Assembly (NCBI GenBank): GCA_009392675.1
Contig: VFFY01000067.1
Span: forward strand, 1-7,481
DNA length: 7,481 nucleotides
From: SAR202 cluster bacterium
GTDB taxonomy: Bacteria > Chloroflexota > Dehalococcoidia > Lucifugimonadales > UBA826
Direction: 5' to 3'
The notes beneath the pieces are model-generated. The model had not been told where the DNA came from, searched no databases, and was given only the letters and a program-made list of their open reading frames with translations. Positions 1 through 7,102 of the stretch are shown here, piece by piece. Every line of letters begins with the position of its first letter. Position 1 is the first letter of the stretch. A program made the position numbers and the translations under genes.

Positions 1-20
1 ACCGTGATATTGTGCTTGTG

Positions 21-53
21 TCAAGTAGGTTAATTAATTCGGTATATACTTGA
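21..53. promoter_or_regulatory. Operator-like inverted repeat upstream of the enolase-family gene
   Basis: A perfect 7-bp inverted repeat, TCAAGTA at 21-27 and TACTTGA at 47-53, flanks a 19-bp AT-rich spacer that contains the palindrome TTAATTAA. The right arm overlaps a possible -10 hexamer, TATACT at 45-50, but no good -35 box lies 16-18 bp before it. The position, 43-75 bp before the start codon, suits a regulator-binding site. This is inferred from symmetry and location only; a 7-bp repeat in AT-rich DNA can arise by chance. Confidence 0.25.
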
Positions 54-75
54 TATCTAAAAATACCAAGAATTT

Positions 76-83
76 AGGAGAGG
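76..83 (+). promoter_or_regulatory. Ribosome binding site of the enolase-family gene
   Basis: AGGAGAGG is a strong Shine-Dalgarno match and ends 12 bases before the ATG at 96, a rather long spacing. An in-frame TAG at 84-86 lies between the site and the ATG. No ATG, GTG or TTG in this frame occurs between them, so 96 is the first possible start. Confidence 0.6.
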
Positions 84-95
84 TAGCCACACTAC

Positions 96-1226
96 ATGAC
101 ATTGTTATTACATTCATGGAAATTTGTAAAATATGAAATAACTAAAAACACCTCCTGGTATTTTGTTTGGATTAAAGATGCCTCTGGGCAAGATACTCAC
201 GTTGAGTTCACTAAAGGCACCGAATCTGATGAGGTCGGAAGACTGATACATGAAATGCTTAATAAATTCAAATTAGAAGATTTACCGGAAGAAAAATGCT
301 TGGAAAAAAATCTAGGGTTGTCACGACAGGTAGAAAATGGTTCCACCATGGCGGTGGCCCTAAGTTCGGTTCGGAGTGCAATTAGCCAATTTCGTTCTAT
401 GGAAAGAAGTTTGCCTTTATGTGAATATCTAAGTGGCAAAACTCCTGCGTCAATAGATTTATATGCCAACATTAATAGGGGATTATTTGCAACTGAAAGG
501 TTACCGAATGATTTTGCTAAAGCCGCTTATAAGGCTGTATCCAGGGGGTTTAAAGTGATTAAATGTGCCCCGTTTGATGAGGTAACCCTTCCCAATCCTC
601 AAAATATAAATGGTGTTATTAAGGGTGGGTTAGACAGAATTGTAGCCGTTAGAGAAAGTGTTGGAGCAGACGTTGAAATTCTCATTGATTGCCATGGGAG
701 ATTCGAAGAATCATCAGCCAAGATTGCAGCCTCTCTAATCCAGCCGATAGAAATTGGGTGGTTTGAAGAACCTTTAGATCCAATTAATTACCCTGAAGGG
801 TTAGCCAGAATTTCTAATGAAATCGCGATACCATTAGCAGGCGGTGAATCTGGGTATGGAGAAGAATTCTTCGATTCTCTTGCCCAACTCGGGGCGGTCC
901 AAACTATCATGCCAGATATTAAATATTGTGGCGGAGTTCAGGAAGCTGTCCGAATCGCCAATAATGCTCACAATAACGGTATCAATTTTTCCCCTCACTG
1001 CCCGTCTGGCCCGATATCTCTTCTCGCCTCAGCCCACGTTTGTGCGTCATTAAATAAAAAGGTTTTACTGGAACATGCGATTGATGAGATTAACTACAGG
1101 CATGAATTGATATCTCCACAGGAGATTGTGAGAAATGGTTCTATTGAGATGCCGACAGGTACTGGGTTAGGCGCAGCCCTGTCAAAGACGGCTCTTAAAA
1201 AATATGGGGAATATTTTTCATTCTAG
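96..1226 (+). CDS. Enolase-superfamily protein, mandelate racemase/muconate lactonizing type; probable acid-sugar dehydratase-like enzyme
   Basis: This 376-residue protein has the usual length for the superfamily: an alpha+beta capping domain (about 1-120) and a TIM-barrel domain (about 121-350). Members abstract a proton alpha to a carboxylate with Mg2+ help. Visible metal ligands are D198 (IDCHGRF), E224 (WFEEP) and E251 (AGGES). D274 (MPDIKYCGG) and H301 (SPHCPSGP) form the His-Asp catalytic dyad, and E326 (LLEH) is the usual late glutamate. The D198-x-H200 pair resembles galactonate dehydratase, where this His is the general acid. At the end of strand 2 the usual K-x-K is replaced by K156-C-A-P. 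The capping domain is diverged: the common G-x-G-E segment after strand 2 reads THVEFT, around 34-39. A cytosolic sugar-acid dehydratase is the likeliest role; substrate unknown. The gene stands alone on its strand and converges on the leftward operon. The fold is certain, the reaction is not. Confidence 0.9.
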   Translation: MTLLLHSWKFVKYEITKNTSWYFVWIKDASGQDTHVEFTKGTESDEVGRLIHEMLNKFKLEDLPEEKCLEKNLGLSRQVENGSTMAVALSSVRSAISQFRSMERSLPLCEYLSGKTPASIDLYANINRGLFATERLPNDFAKAAYKAVSRGFKVIKCAPFDEVTLPNPQNINGVIKGGLDRIVAVRESVGADVEILIDCHGRFEESSAKIAASLIQPIEIGWFEEPLDPINYPEGLARISNEIAIPLAGGESGYGEEFFDSLAQLGAVQTIMPDIKYCGGVQEAVRIANNAHNNGINFSPHCPSGPISLLASAHVCASLNKKVLLEHAIDEINYRHELISPQEIVRNGSIEMPTGTGLGAALSKTALKKYGEYFSF

Positions 1227-1253
1227 CGTTAGTGAAAAGTGGGTTATTTTTCA
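1215..1253. terminator. Possible weak bidirectional terminator between convergent genes
   Basis: The two convergent stop codons are 17 bp apart. Two overlapping weak hairpins can be drawn. TTTTCA (1215-1220) pairs with TGAAAA (1233-1238), enclosing CTA/TAG around a GCGT loop. The same TGAAAA also pairs with TTTTCA at 1248-1253, whose T-run at 1247-1251 could serve rightward transcripts. The stems are AT-rich and overlap both coding ends, so this is only a candidate; no strong GC-rich terminator is present. Confidence 0.2.
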
Positions 1254-2602
1254 GCCAGCATGTCATACGCCAAATGCAGCATGACTTTTGCTCCACTGAC
1301 TAGACTTTTGATTCCTATAGATTCATCTGTCCCATGTGCTTTACTGAGCATTGGATCATCGTCTGGGTGCGAGCCTGAAAATCCGTAAGTAGTTACCCCC
1401 AGAGGTCTCGTAAACCTAGAATCAGTGAATCCAGTACTGATAGCTGGAACAAACTGTACGTCCTCTCGGCCCACAGCTTTTTTTGTAGCCTCATGCAAGC
1501 TGGTCATGAGCTCGGTTTCAAAGGGGGATGAATTAGGAACAGCCATATAATCTATGGAATATTCCACTCCAGGGATTCCCTCTAATATTTTATTCAACTC
1601 ATCTTTGAGATAATCGTCACTCTGATGAGGTAATGTTCTCACATCACAAGTGAGCCTAATTTGCTCCGGTACACTATTTGATTTAATTCCTCCATTAATC
1701 ATAGTTGGAGTTATTGTCATTCTTGATAAAGCCCGAAGCATGGATGCAAATCTTGGATTCTCTTCTTCTTGATCTTTAATAATTTCATCTACGTTATCGG
1801 ATGATGGTTTGTGTTCAATCGCGAATGTGGATAAATGTTCAAACAGGCTAGTGGATGTATCTCTCTCTGCCTCGTATTCTTCAATTCTGTTAAGTACTTG
1901 AGACAATCTGAAAAGGGCGTTGGTTCCCTGCCACGGAACCGACGCATGTGAACTGACCCCTTTCACATCTATTTCGATCTGTAATCGGCCTTTTTCGCCG
2001 ACCCCTAAAACATACGTTAATGACCCTGCAGCCTCAATAGGAGATCCTCCTCCCTCGTTAACAGCGAATGGGGCCTGTAATTTTTCTGGGTGGTTTTCTG
2101 CCAACCATCCAAATCCATATCTTCCTCCATGCTCTTCGTCAGCACCTGAAATCAAGGATAATCCGTCTTTTAAAACCACTCCATTTTGCTTTAATACCTT
2201 CATGGCCATTAATTGTGCTGAAAGGAGGCCTTTGCAATCAGAGGCACCCCGGCCGTAGATTCGACCTTGATGTATCTCTGCACTAAACGGAGGAAAAGTC
2301 CATTTATCCTCATCTTCAACGGGGACAACATCAGTGTGTGACATGAATAAAAGTCCAAGCTCGCCAGAAGTTCCATCGATGTTGGCAATAATATTCCCTC
2401 TGTTTGGTGATGACTCCAGGATTTCAGATTCGATCCCTGCTTTAGATAACCAGTCTGATATGTATTTGCAGACTGGAGTTTCGTCGCCTGTCGGCATAAA
2501 CCCTGTATTAACTGAAGGAATTCGAACTAAAGCCTGTTCTAAGGCTATAAGATCTCCTTCCAAGTCATCGATTTGTTGAAGCATTTGATCAAGGTTTCTC
2601 AT
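1244..2602 (-). CDS. M20 family metallopeptidase/deacylase (ArgE/DapE/ACY1/CPG2 superfamily)
   Basis: This 452-residue zinc enzyme hydrolyses an amide or peptide bond, probably in the cytoplasm since no signal peptide is seen. The di-zinc ligand set is complete: H89 (MSHTDVVP, with D91), D122 (GRGASDCKG), E157 with catalytic E156 (SGADEEHGG), E183 (VNEGGG) and H423 (KAHGTDE). H219 (SSHASVPW) lies in the inserted dimerisation domain, roughly 200-315, and completes the partner active site in this family. The TGFTDSRF segment (390-397) is typical of the acetylornithine deacetylase/aminoacylase/carboxypeptidase branch. The ATG at 2602 follows GAAGG (2610-2614) at a 7-base spacing. It begins 23 bp after the Nudix stop and is probably the last gene of the operon. 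Motifs alone do not separate a peptidase from an N-acyl-amino-acid deacylase. Neighbours are NAD and respiration genes, not arginine or lysine synthesis, which argues against a plain argE or dapE. Confidence 0.93.
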   Translation of the reverse strand: MRNLDQMLQQIDDLEGDLIALEQALVRIPSVNTGFMPTGDETPVCKYISDWLSKAGIESEILESSPNRGNIIANIDGTSGELGLLFMSHTDVVPVEDEDKWTFPPFSAEIHQGRIYGRGASDCKGLLSAQLMAMKVLKQNGVVLKDGLSLISGADEEHGGRYGFGWLAENHPEKLQAPFAVNEGGGSPIEAAGSLTYVLGVGEKGRLQIEIDVKGVSSHASVPWQGTNALFRLSQVLNRIEEYEAERDTSTSLFEHLSTFAIEHKPSSDNVDEIIKDQEEENPRFASMLRALSRMTITPTMINGGIKSNSVPEQIRLTCDVRTLPHQSDDYLKDELNKILEGIPGVEYSIDYMAVPNSSPFETELMTSLHEATKKAVGREDVQFVPAISTGFTDSRFTRPLGVTTYGFSGSHPDDDPMLSKAHGTDESIGIKSLVSGAKVMLHLAYDMLAEK

Positions 2603-2625
2603 TTTGTTACCTTCATATAGTATTT

Positions 2626-3162
2626 TTATGCTGTCGTTTCTAGAGCCATTAAAAGTGCGATGCTCTTAGCGTCCTGTATTTCTCCCAACCGGATAAGTTT
2701 TTGTATTCTCCTAACAGGTATTTTCTCTACTGAAATATCTTCGTCGAAATCTTGGGGTAGTCTTCCCTCCACTAAATCTTTAGCTAAATAGCCATAAATG
2801 TACTCATCCGTAAAACCGGGACTCGTCCAGAATCCAAATAATAGCCTAAGATCTCGTGAAGTGTATCCTACCTCTTCTCGGAGCTCTCGTATGGCTGCTA
2901 CTTCAGGTTCTTCTCCAATTTCTATAATTCCTGCTGGCACTTCTAATAGTTCGCTTTTTGCTGGGTGTCTATATTGGCGGACAAGTAGTACATTATTTTC
3001 CGAATCCACCGGAACAATAGCGACGGCTGGTCTGTGTTCGACGACCTCTCTAGAGGCTTTGACCCCGGTTTTTAGCAGCACATTATCAATTTTCACATTT
3101 ATAATGCTGCCCTGGTAAATCTTTTTGCTGTCTATAGTTCGGTCAAGATCAATATTTTCCAT
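2626..3162 (-). CDS. Nudix hydrolase, probable ADP-ribose pyrophosphatase
   Basis: This 178-residue cytosolic enzyme is predicted to cleave ADP-ribose to AMP and ribose-5-phosphate, removing a reactive product of NAD+ breakdown. The Nudix box is perfect at residues 78-100: G78, E84, then RELREEVGY (92-100), the metal-binding helix. VRQYRHPA before the box (61-68) and FWTSPGFTDE after it (111-120) are hallmarks of the ADP-ribose pyrophosphatase subfamily. The ATG at 3162 is chosen over one at 3219. The longer form would overlap nadK by 50 bp and add 19 residues outside the domain, while the family normally begins near this strand (ENIDLDRT). The gene starts 7 bp after the nadK stop, so translation is probably coupled. 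Related activities such as GDP-mannose or other nucleotide-sugar hydrolysis cannot be excluded, but the motifs and the nadK neighbour favour ADP-ribose. Confidence 0.93.
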   Translation of the reverse strand: MENIDLDRTIDSKKIYQGSIINVKIDNVLLKTGVKASREVVEHRPAVAIVPVDSENNVLLVRQYRHPAKSELLEVPAGIIEIGEEPEVAAIRELREEVGYTSRDLRLLFGFWTSPGFTDEYIYGYLAKDLVEGRLPQDFDEDISVEKIPVRRIQKLIRLGEIQDAKSIALLMALETTA

Positions 3163-3168
3163 ACTATG

Positions 3169-3179
3169 CCTACTCTTCT
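3169..3179 (-). promoter_or_regulatory. Ribosome binding site of the Nudix gene, inside the end of nadK
   Basis: On the minus strand AGAAGAG (3179-3173), immediately followed by TAGG (3172-3169), lies 6-10 bases before the ATG at 3162. The purine run is made of the last nadK codons and its TAG stop. This supports 3162 as the real start and suggests coupling of Nudix translation to that of nadK. Confidence 0.55.
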
Positions 3180-4069
3180 GGATCTTCGGGAGGGCGTTGT
3201 GATCTGTATGCGAGGCCAAGTCGCATATTCAAGGCGGTATAAAAGAAATCCGGCTTTTCTGAACGTAAGAATCTGGCATTATAAGGGCTTTTCTTTACGA
3301 TAACTTTTTCTCCTGGGTCCACGTCTGAATCGACAAATCCGTCTGCGCTGATAGACGCCAAATAATTTTTGGAAGCCTGAAGCTCAACGGTTGATTCGGG
3401 ATGGAGTACCAGAGCATCTCGAAGGCCTGTATGTGCTGCTACTGGCTGCAATATCATCATTTGAGCTTCAGGGAAAACTATGGGTCCTCCAGCCGAAAGG
3501 GCATATCCTGTGCTTCCAGTCGCAGTAGACACTATTACAGCGTCAGCTCTGTAGTTGGTTAAATGGACATGGTTTACAGACGCTTCAAGTTCTACCAGTC
3601 GGGAGACTTTTCTACTTCCAACCGTGATGTCGTTTAGAGCATGTACGGATAGTCTAGGATCCCCTCCTTTTGTGGGGATTATGTCAGCTTGCAGCATCAT
3701 TCGCTTCTCAGTTCTTATGCCGTTACCGTTGCTTTTTTCCGATCGGTAATTTATGTATTTGGGAAGTGCTGAAATAGCCTCTTCAGGTGCTAATTCCGCT
3801 ATGAACCCGACCTTTCCCATTTTTATGCCAACCACAGGAAGTTCATAAGGACTTATTACTCTTACAGATCTTAGGATTGTTCCGTCACCTCCCACCACAA
3901 TAACCAGGCTCGTTTCTTTTAGGTTTTCTGAGTACTCAGATAAATTTCCTGCTGAACTTAACCATGAAACATTTTCTATTCCTAATGAGTCTATGATTTC
4001 TTTAGCCTTGACCTCTGTGGCAGGCATTTGAGAGTTATATATGAAGGCAATCAATTTATTTTTTGACAT
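3170..4069 (-). CDS. nadK: NAD kinase (ATP-NAD kinase)
   Basis: The 299-residue protein phosphorylates NAD+ to NADP+ in the cytosol and is the only known route to NADP(H). The N-terminal nucleotide domain has the family signature GGDGT (60-64) followed by PVVGIKMGKVGFIAE, matching the usual G-x-x-GF segment. The C-terminal NAD-binding domain shows N146-D147 (ALND) and the glycine-rich TATGSTGYALSAGGP (182-196), which is diagnostic. QPVAAH (208-213) and SADG (241-244) follow at expected places. Length is normal. The ATG at 4069 gives the usual family start; in-frame GTG (4075) and TTG (4078) codons are alternatives, and none has a Shine-Dalgarno at good spacing. A promoter-like TTAAAA-N17-TATAAT just upstream would give a nearly leaderless message. 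It lies 73 bp after nuoN on the same strand and 7 bp before the Nudix gene, placing NADP synthesis beside NADH oxidation. Confidence 0.96.
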   Translation of the reverse strand: MSKNKLIAFIYNSQMPATEVKAKEIIDSLGIENVSWLSSAGNLSEYSENLKETSLVIVVGGDGTILRSVRVISPYELPVVGIKMGKVGFIAELAPEEAISALPKYINYRSEKSNGNGIRTEKRMMLQADIIPTKGGDPRLSVHALNDITVGSRKVSRLVELEASVNHVHLTNYRADAVIVSTATGSTGYALSAGGPIVFPEAQMMILQPVAAHTGLRDALVLHPESTVELQASKNYLASISADGFVDSDVDPGEKVIVKKSPYNARFLRSEKPDFFYTALNMRLGLAYRSQRPPEDPEE

Positions 4070-4081
4070 GAACACCAACAG

Positions 4082-4110
4082 ATTATAGATGCGTGTTGAT
4101 CGGTTTTTAA
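4082..4110 (-). promoter_or_regulatory. Candidate sigma70-type promoter for nadK
   Basis: On the minus strand a perfect -10 box, TATAAT (4087-4082), lies 17 bp after TTAAAA (4110-4105), a 4-of-6 match to TTGACA. Transcription would begin near 4074-4076, at or within a few bases of the nadK start, giving a leaderless or nearly leaderless mRNA. That fits the absence of a usable Shine-Dalgarno there. The region is AT-rich, so a chance -10 match is possible. Confidence 0.4.
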
Positions 4111-4151
4111 GTATCTATAGTATAAATACTAACTTATTTGGGTTAACCGAT
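4099..4151. repeat. Nested inverted repeats at the nuoN-nadK junction
   Basis: An outer perfect 7-bp inverted repeat, ATCGGTT (4099-4105) and AACCGAT (4145-4151), encloses an inner one, TAGTAT-AA-ATACTA (4118-4131). A further AGTAT half-site sits at 4110-4114. The outer right arm covers the nuoN stop codon and overlaps the palindrome GGTTAACC (4141-4148). Neither stem is followed by a T-run on the minus strand, so this is not a standard terminator. It could be an operator next to the nadK promoter, or an RNA structure marking the 3' end of the nuo message. Function is inferred. Confidence 0.35.
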
Positions 4152-5612
4152 TATGGTGTTTATAGCATCACGGGCTAATTCGATAATAGGTTTCGGGAAA
4201 AAACCAAAAAACACAGTACCGGAAATAGCTATGACTGCAGCAGAGAGAACTCCGAATTTCGGGTGTATTTCCTGTTCCTCATCTGGACTATCTATGAACA
4301 TAGTCTTAACTACTCTTAGGTAATAATAGGCCGATACGACGCTGTTAATGACCGCGACTATAGCCAGCCAGGTAAGGTTGGTTTCAACGGCCGCTCCAAA
4401 TAGATAGATTTTTGCCATAAATCCTATAGTAGGAGGTATTCCAATGAGGGATATCATTGAAACAGTCATTATTACGGCGAGAGTCGGGGATTTCTTTATA
4501 AGGCCGGCAAAAGAGTCGACTGAATCATCACCAGAATCTTCTGAGACTGCCGTGATTACTGCAAACGCTGCGAGGTTAGTAAACGTGTATCCGGCCAGGT
4601 ATACAAGGATTCCAACGGGCCCTGAGGTGTATAGCGTTGTGTTGCCGGCCATTGCCGCTAATCCCACCATTATGTAGCCTGCCTGAGCTATAGTGCTGTA
4701 GGCTAACATTCGCTTGATGTTGTTTTGTTTTATAGCTATTAGGTTTCCAACAGACATTGAAATCGCGCTTAAAACCGCCATCATGCTAGCCCAGTCAGAA
4801 GATAAGGCCTCATTTTCAAAAACTGCATATAGGATTCTGAGAATTATGGCGAACCCCGCCGCCTTACTGGCTACAGAAAGAAACCCCGTGATGGGGGTAG
4901 GGGCCCCTTCATAAACATCTGGAGCCCACATTTGAAATGGGACTGCAGAAATTTTGAATCCGAATCCTGCTGTTATCAAAATGACACTAAAAAGAAGAAT
5001 TCCGTTATCTGTTATCTGTTCTGAGGTGGAAAGGTGATTCGCTATTACTGTTCCTATTTCAGATAAATGGGTAGTGCCAGTGAATCCATAAATTAGGACC
5101 ATCCCATAGAGTAGAACCGCAGAGCTGACGGCACTCAATATGAGGAATTTAATCCCGGATTCAGCCGATTTCTTCTCCCTTATAAATGCTGCTAGTGCTG
5201 CTGTAGGAAGGGCAGTCAATTCCAAGGCTATGTATATAGTGATCAATTCTACGGCTGACACTAGTAACATCATTCCGGTGGCTGATAAAAGGATGAGTGA
5301 GTAGTATTCGCCTTGATGTTTGTCGAATCTTTTCGCATAGGTCGTGGATGAAAGGATTACTAGCCCTGTTGCGAGGATAATGACATATTTGAAGAATAGG
5401 CTGAAATCATCTACCTTGACGGTGCCCTTGAATCCAAGGCTCGGATTATCTCGCACCATAATACAAAAACATAACGGTACTAATAAGCCAATTAGAGACA
5501 GAGGAGCCAAAAGTTTTTTGTTAGATGAAAACAAATCCACAATTATTATTATGCTAGCTAATAAGGCCATGCTGATTTCGGGGGCTATCAAAATTATGTC
5601 GGCGTAATTCAT
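4143..5612 (-). CDS. nuoN: NADH-quinone oxidoreductase subunit N
   Basis: NuoN is one of the three antiporter-like, proton-pumping membrane subunits of complex I. This copy is 489 residues, normal length, and almost wholly hydrophobic, with about 14 membrane helices. The key charged residues of the channel are visible: E131 (YIALELTALP, helix 5), K220 (FGFKISAVPFQMWAPDVYEGAP region, helix 7), K250 (SVASKAAGF, helix 8) and K401 (GFMAKIYLF, helix 12). The APDVYEGAPTP motif (230-240) and AYSTIAQAGY (304-313) are diagnostic of NuoN rather than NuoM or NuoL. Its ATG overlaps the nuoM stop by one base (TAATG), with GGGAG (5624-5620) 7 bases upstream, so it is translationally coupled. It follows nuoL and nuoM in the standard L-M-N order and should be the last nuo gene, as what follows is nadK. 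Confidence 0.98.
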   Translation of the reverse strand: MNYADIILIAPEISMALLASIIIIVDLFSSNKKLLAPLSLIGLLVPLCFCIMVRDNPSLGFKGTVKVDDFSLFFKYVIILATGLVILSSTTYAKRFDKHQGEYYSLILLSATGMMLLVSAVELITIYIALELTALPTAALAAFIREKKSAESGIKFLILSAVSSAVLLYGMVLIYGFTGTTHLSEIGTVIANHLSTSEQITDNGILLFSVILITAGFGFKISAVPFQMWAPDVYEGAPTPITGFLSVASKAAGFAIILRILYAVFENEALSSDWASMMAVLSAISMSVGNLIAIKQNNIKRMLAYSTIAQAGYIMVGLAAMAGNTTLYTSGPVGILVYLAGYTFTNLAAFAVITAVSEDSGDDSVDSFAGLIKKSPTLAVIMTVSMISLIGIPPTIGFMAKIYLFGAAVETNLTWLAIVAVINSVVSAYYYLRVVKTMFIDSPDEEQEIHPKFGVLSAAVIAISGTVFFGFFPKPIIELARDAINTIIG

Positions 5613-7090
5613 TAATTAGCTCCCGTCATATTTAGCATTTCTGTTATGCCTTCGGTGAAAACATCAGACACAAATGCTGGATATATTCCTACCCCAATTA
5701 TTGAAACGATAAGTAGTCCTATAGGAATGACTTGGACTGCTGTGGCATCACCAATTTGTGCGAATCGTTCTTTTTCAGGTCCAAACATGGATCTTTGAAT
5801 CATCCATAATATGTATGCAGCTGTCAGTACTACTCCAAAGGCAGCTATTATCGTCGCTAATTTAAAGGCTGGGAAAGCCCCTAGGAAGATAGTTATCTCT
5901 GATACAAAGCCGCTGGTTCCTGGTAGTCCCAAAGATGCTAATCCCGCAACTACAAGAGATACGGTGAAGACTGGCATTCTACGTGCCAAACCTCCTAGGT
6001 CTGGTATGTGTCGAGTGTGAGTCCTTTCATAGATAAATCCTATTGTTAAAAATAAAAGTCCCGTGATAGTTCCATGGGTAAACATTTGCAAGGCGGCACC
6101 TGTCATTGCGAGGGATGTGATTCCGCCACCCATAGCTGATAGTCCTAATAAAACGAAACCCATGTGGCTGACACTACTATACGCAATGAGCCTCTTGAGA
6201 TCTGTTTGTCGTATTGTTATCGCTGCACCATAGATAATATTTATTACCCCTAATAGGGCCAATACCCAAGCATATTTTTCAAGCTGGTCGGGGAACATAC
6301 CCGCAGATACTCGCAAAAGCCCATAGCCACCCATTTTTAAAAGTACTCCTGCCAACATTACGCTTGCAGCAGTCGGGGCGTCGGTATGAGCATCTGGTAG
6401 CCAGGTATGTAAAGGGAATACTGGTAGCTTTACCGCAAATCCTATGCTCATGAATAAGAAGAGTATTCCAACAGGCATTATTAAGTTCGAGGATGGGAGT
6501 GCTTCAGATATCTTAGTCATATCGAAGGTGCCAGTACCTGCGAATATAACCAAAATGCCAATTAGCATGAAAGCGCTTCCCAGAATAGTAAAAATTAAAA
6601 ACTTCATGGCGGAGTACTCTTTTCTTCCGGTACCCCAAATGGATATTAGGAAGAACATAGGAATCAACTCTAGCTCCCAAAAAAGGAAAAAAAGCAAGAA
6701 ATCCATTGAGGTAAATACCCCTATTACCGCCCCTTGTAGCAAGAGAAGCCACATGAAATGTTCTTTAGTTCTTTCAGTTATGTTCCATGATGCGAAGATT
6801 GCAACGATTCCTAACAGCCCTGTAAGCAAAATGAGTGGTGCGCTTATTCCATCGACAGATAGGAAATATTGAACTGGAAATGATTCAGGGAACCATGAAG
6901 TTATTTTTTCAGAAAAATCGTACCCATTTTGTCTATGGGCAACGAAAATGTAACCTGTGACCACCAGTTCAAGTGCTGAAGCTATAACCGCGAATCCACG
7001 GGCCGTTTTCCCAGTTAAAAAAACAGCCACAATCACCGCTGAGATAAACGGCAAAAATATGGCTATGCTTAGTATTCCAGGTATTTCCAC
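5612..7090 (-). CDS. nuoM: NADH-quinone oxidoreductase subunit M
   Basis: NuoM is the middle antiporter-like pump of complex I, in the cytoplasmic membrane between NuoL and NuoN. The protein is 492 residues, close to the usual length, with about 14 membrane helices. Essential residues are in place: E139 (FLFWELELIP, helix 5), K221 (GFAVKLPVFPLHTWLPDAH, helix 7), K252 (LLKMGGYGLLR, helix 8) and E398 (SGFVSEITIF, helix 12). A glutamate at this last place, where NuoN and NuoL have lysine, marks NuoM. IAYSSVSHMGF (302-312) is also typical. The start is GTG, supported by AGGAG 5 bases upstream. The gene begins 12 bp after nuoL and its stop shares a base with the nuoN start. No truncation or missing key residue is seen. 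Confidence 0.98.
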   Translation of the reverse strand: MEIPGILSIAIFLPFISAVIVAVFLTGKTARGFAVIASALELVVTGYIFVAHRQNGYDFSEKITSWFPESFPVQYFLSVDGISAPLILLTGLLGIVAIFASWNITERTKEHFMWLLLLQGAVIGVFTSMDFLLFFLFWELELIPMFFLISIWGTGRKEYSAMKFLIFTILGSAFMLIGILVIFAGTGTFDMTKISEALPSSNLIMPVGILFLFMSIGFAVKLPVFPLHTWLPDAHTDAPTAASVMLAGVLLKMGGYGLLRVSAGMFPDQLEKYAWVLALLGVINIIYGAAITIRQTDLKRLIAYSSVSHMGFVLLGLSAMGGGITSLAMTGAALQMFTHGTITGLLFLTIGFIYERTHTRHIPDLGGLARRMPVFTVSLVVAGLASLGLPGTSGFVSEITIFLGAFPAFKLATIIAAFGVVLTAAYILWMIQRSMFGPEKERFAQIGDATAVQVIPIGLLIVSIIGVGIYPAFVSDVFTEGITEMLNMTGAN

Positions 7091-7095
7091 AGATA

Positions 7096-7100
7096 CTCCT
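7096..7100 (-). promoter_or_regulatory. Ribosome binding site deciding the GTG start of nuoM
   Basis: AGGAG on the minus strand, within the 12-bp nuoL-nuoM gap, sits 5 bases before the GTG at 7090. This fixes the non-ATG start, and the first residues (IPGILSIAIFLP) match the usual NuoM N-terminus. Confidence 0.7.
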
Positions 7101-7102
7101 AA

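Noticed and set aside
1920..2286. Two overlapping plus-strand open frames opposite the M20 gene
   Set aside because: They mirror the M20 catalytic region, are rich in Pro, Ser and Cys or Leu and His, and show no family resemblance.
96..2602. Racemase plus deacylase pair, as in N-acylamino-acid racemase (enolase superfamily) with an M20 aminoacylase for D- to L-amino acid conversion
   Set aside because: The enolase-family protein has a His-Asp dyad and D-x-H motif, not the two opposed lysines of N-acylamino-acid racemases, and the genes are convergent rather than in one operon.
3163..3219. N-terminal 19-residue extension of the Nudix protein from an ATG at 3219
   Set aside because: It would overlap nadK by 50 bp and adds a non-conserved tail; the ATG at 3162 has a purine-rich ribosome binding site and gives the usual family start.
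4110..4131. Rho-independent terminator for the nuo operon
   Set aside because: The AT-rich inverted repeat has no GC stem and no following T-run on the minus strand, so a standard terminator is not supported.
6444..6872. A 142-codon open frame on the plus strand opposite nuoM
   Set aside because: It is antisense to the most conserved part of nuoM and its translation is low-complexity, rich in Lys, Ile, Ser and Pro. No recognisable domain; a shadow frame.
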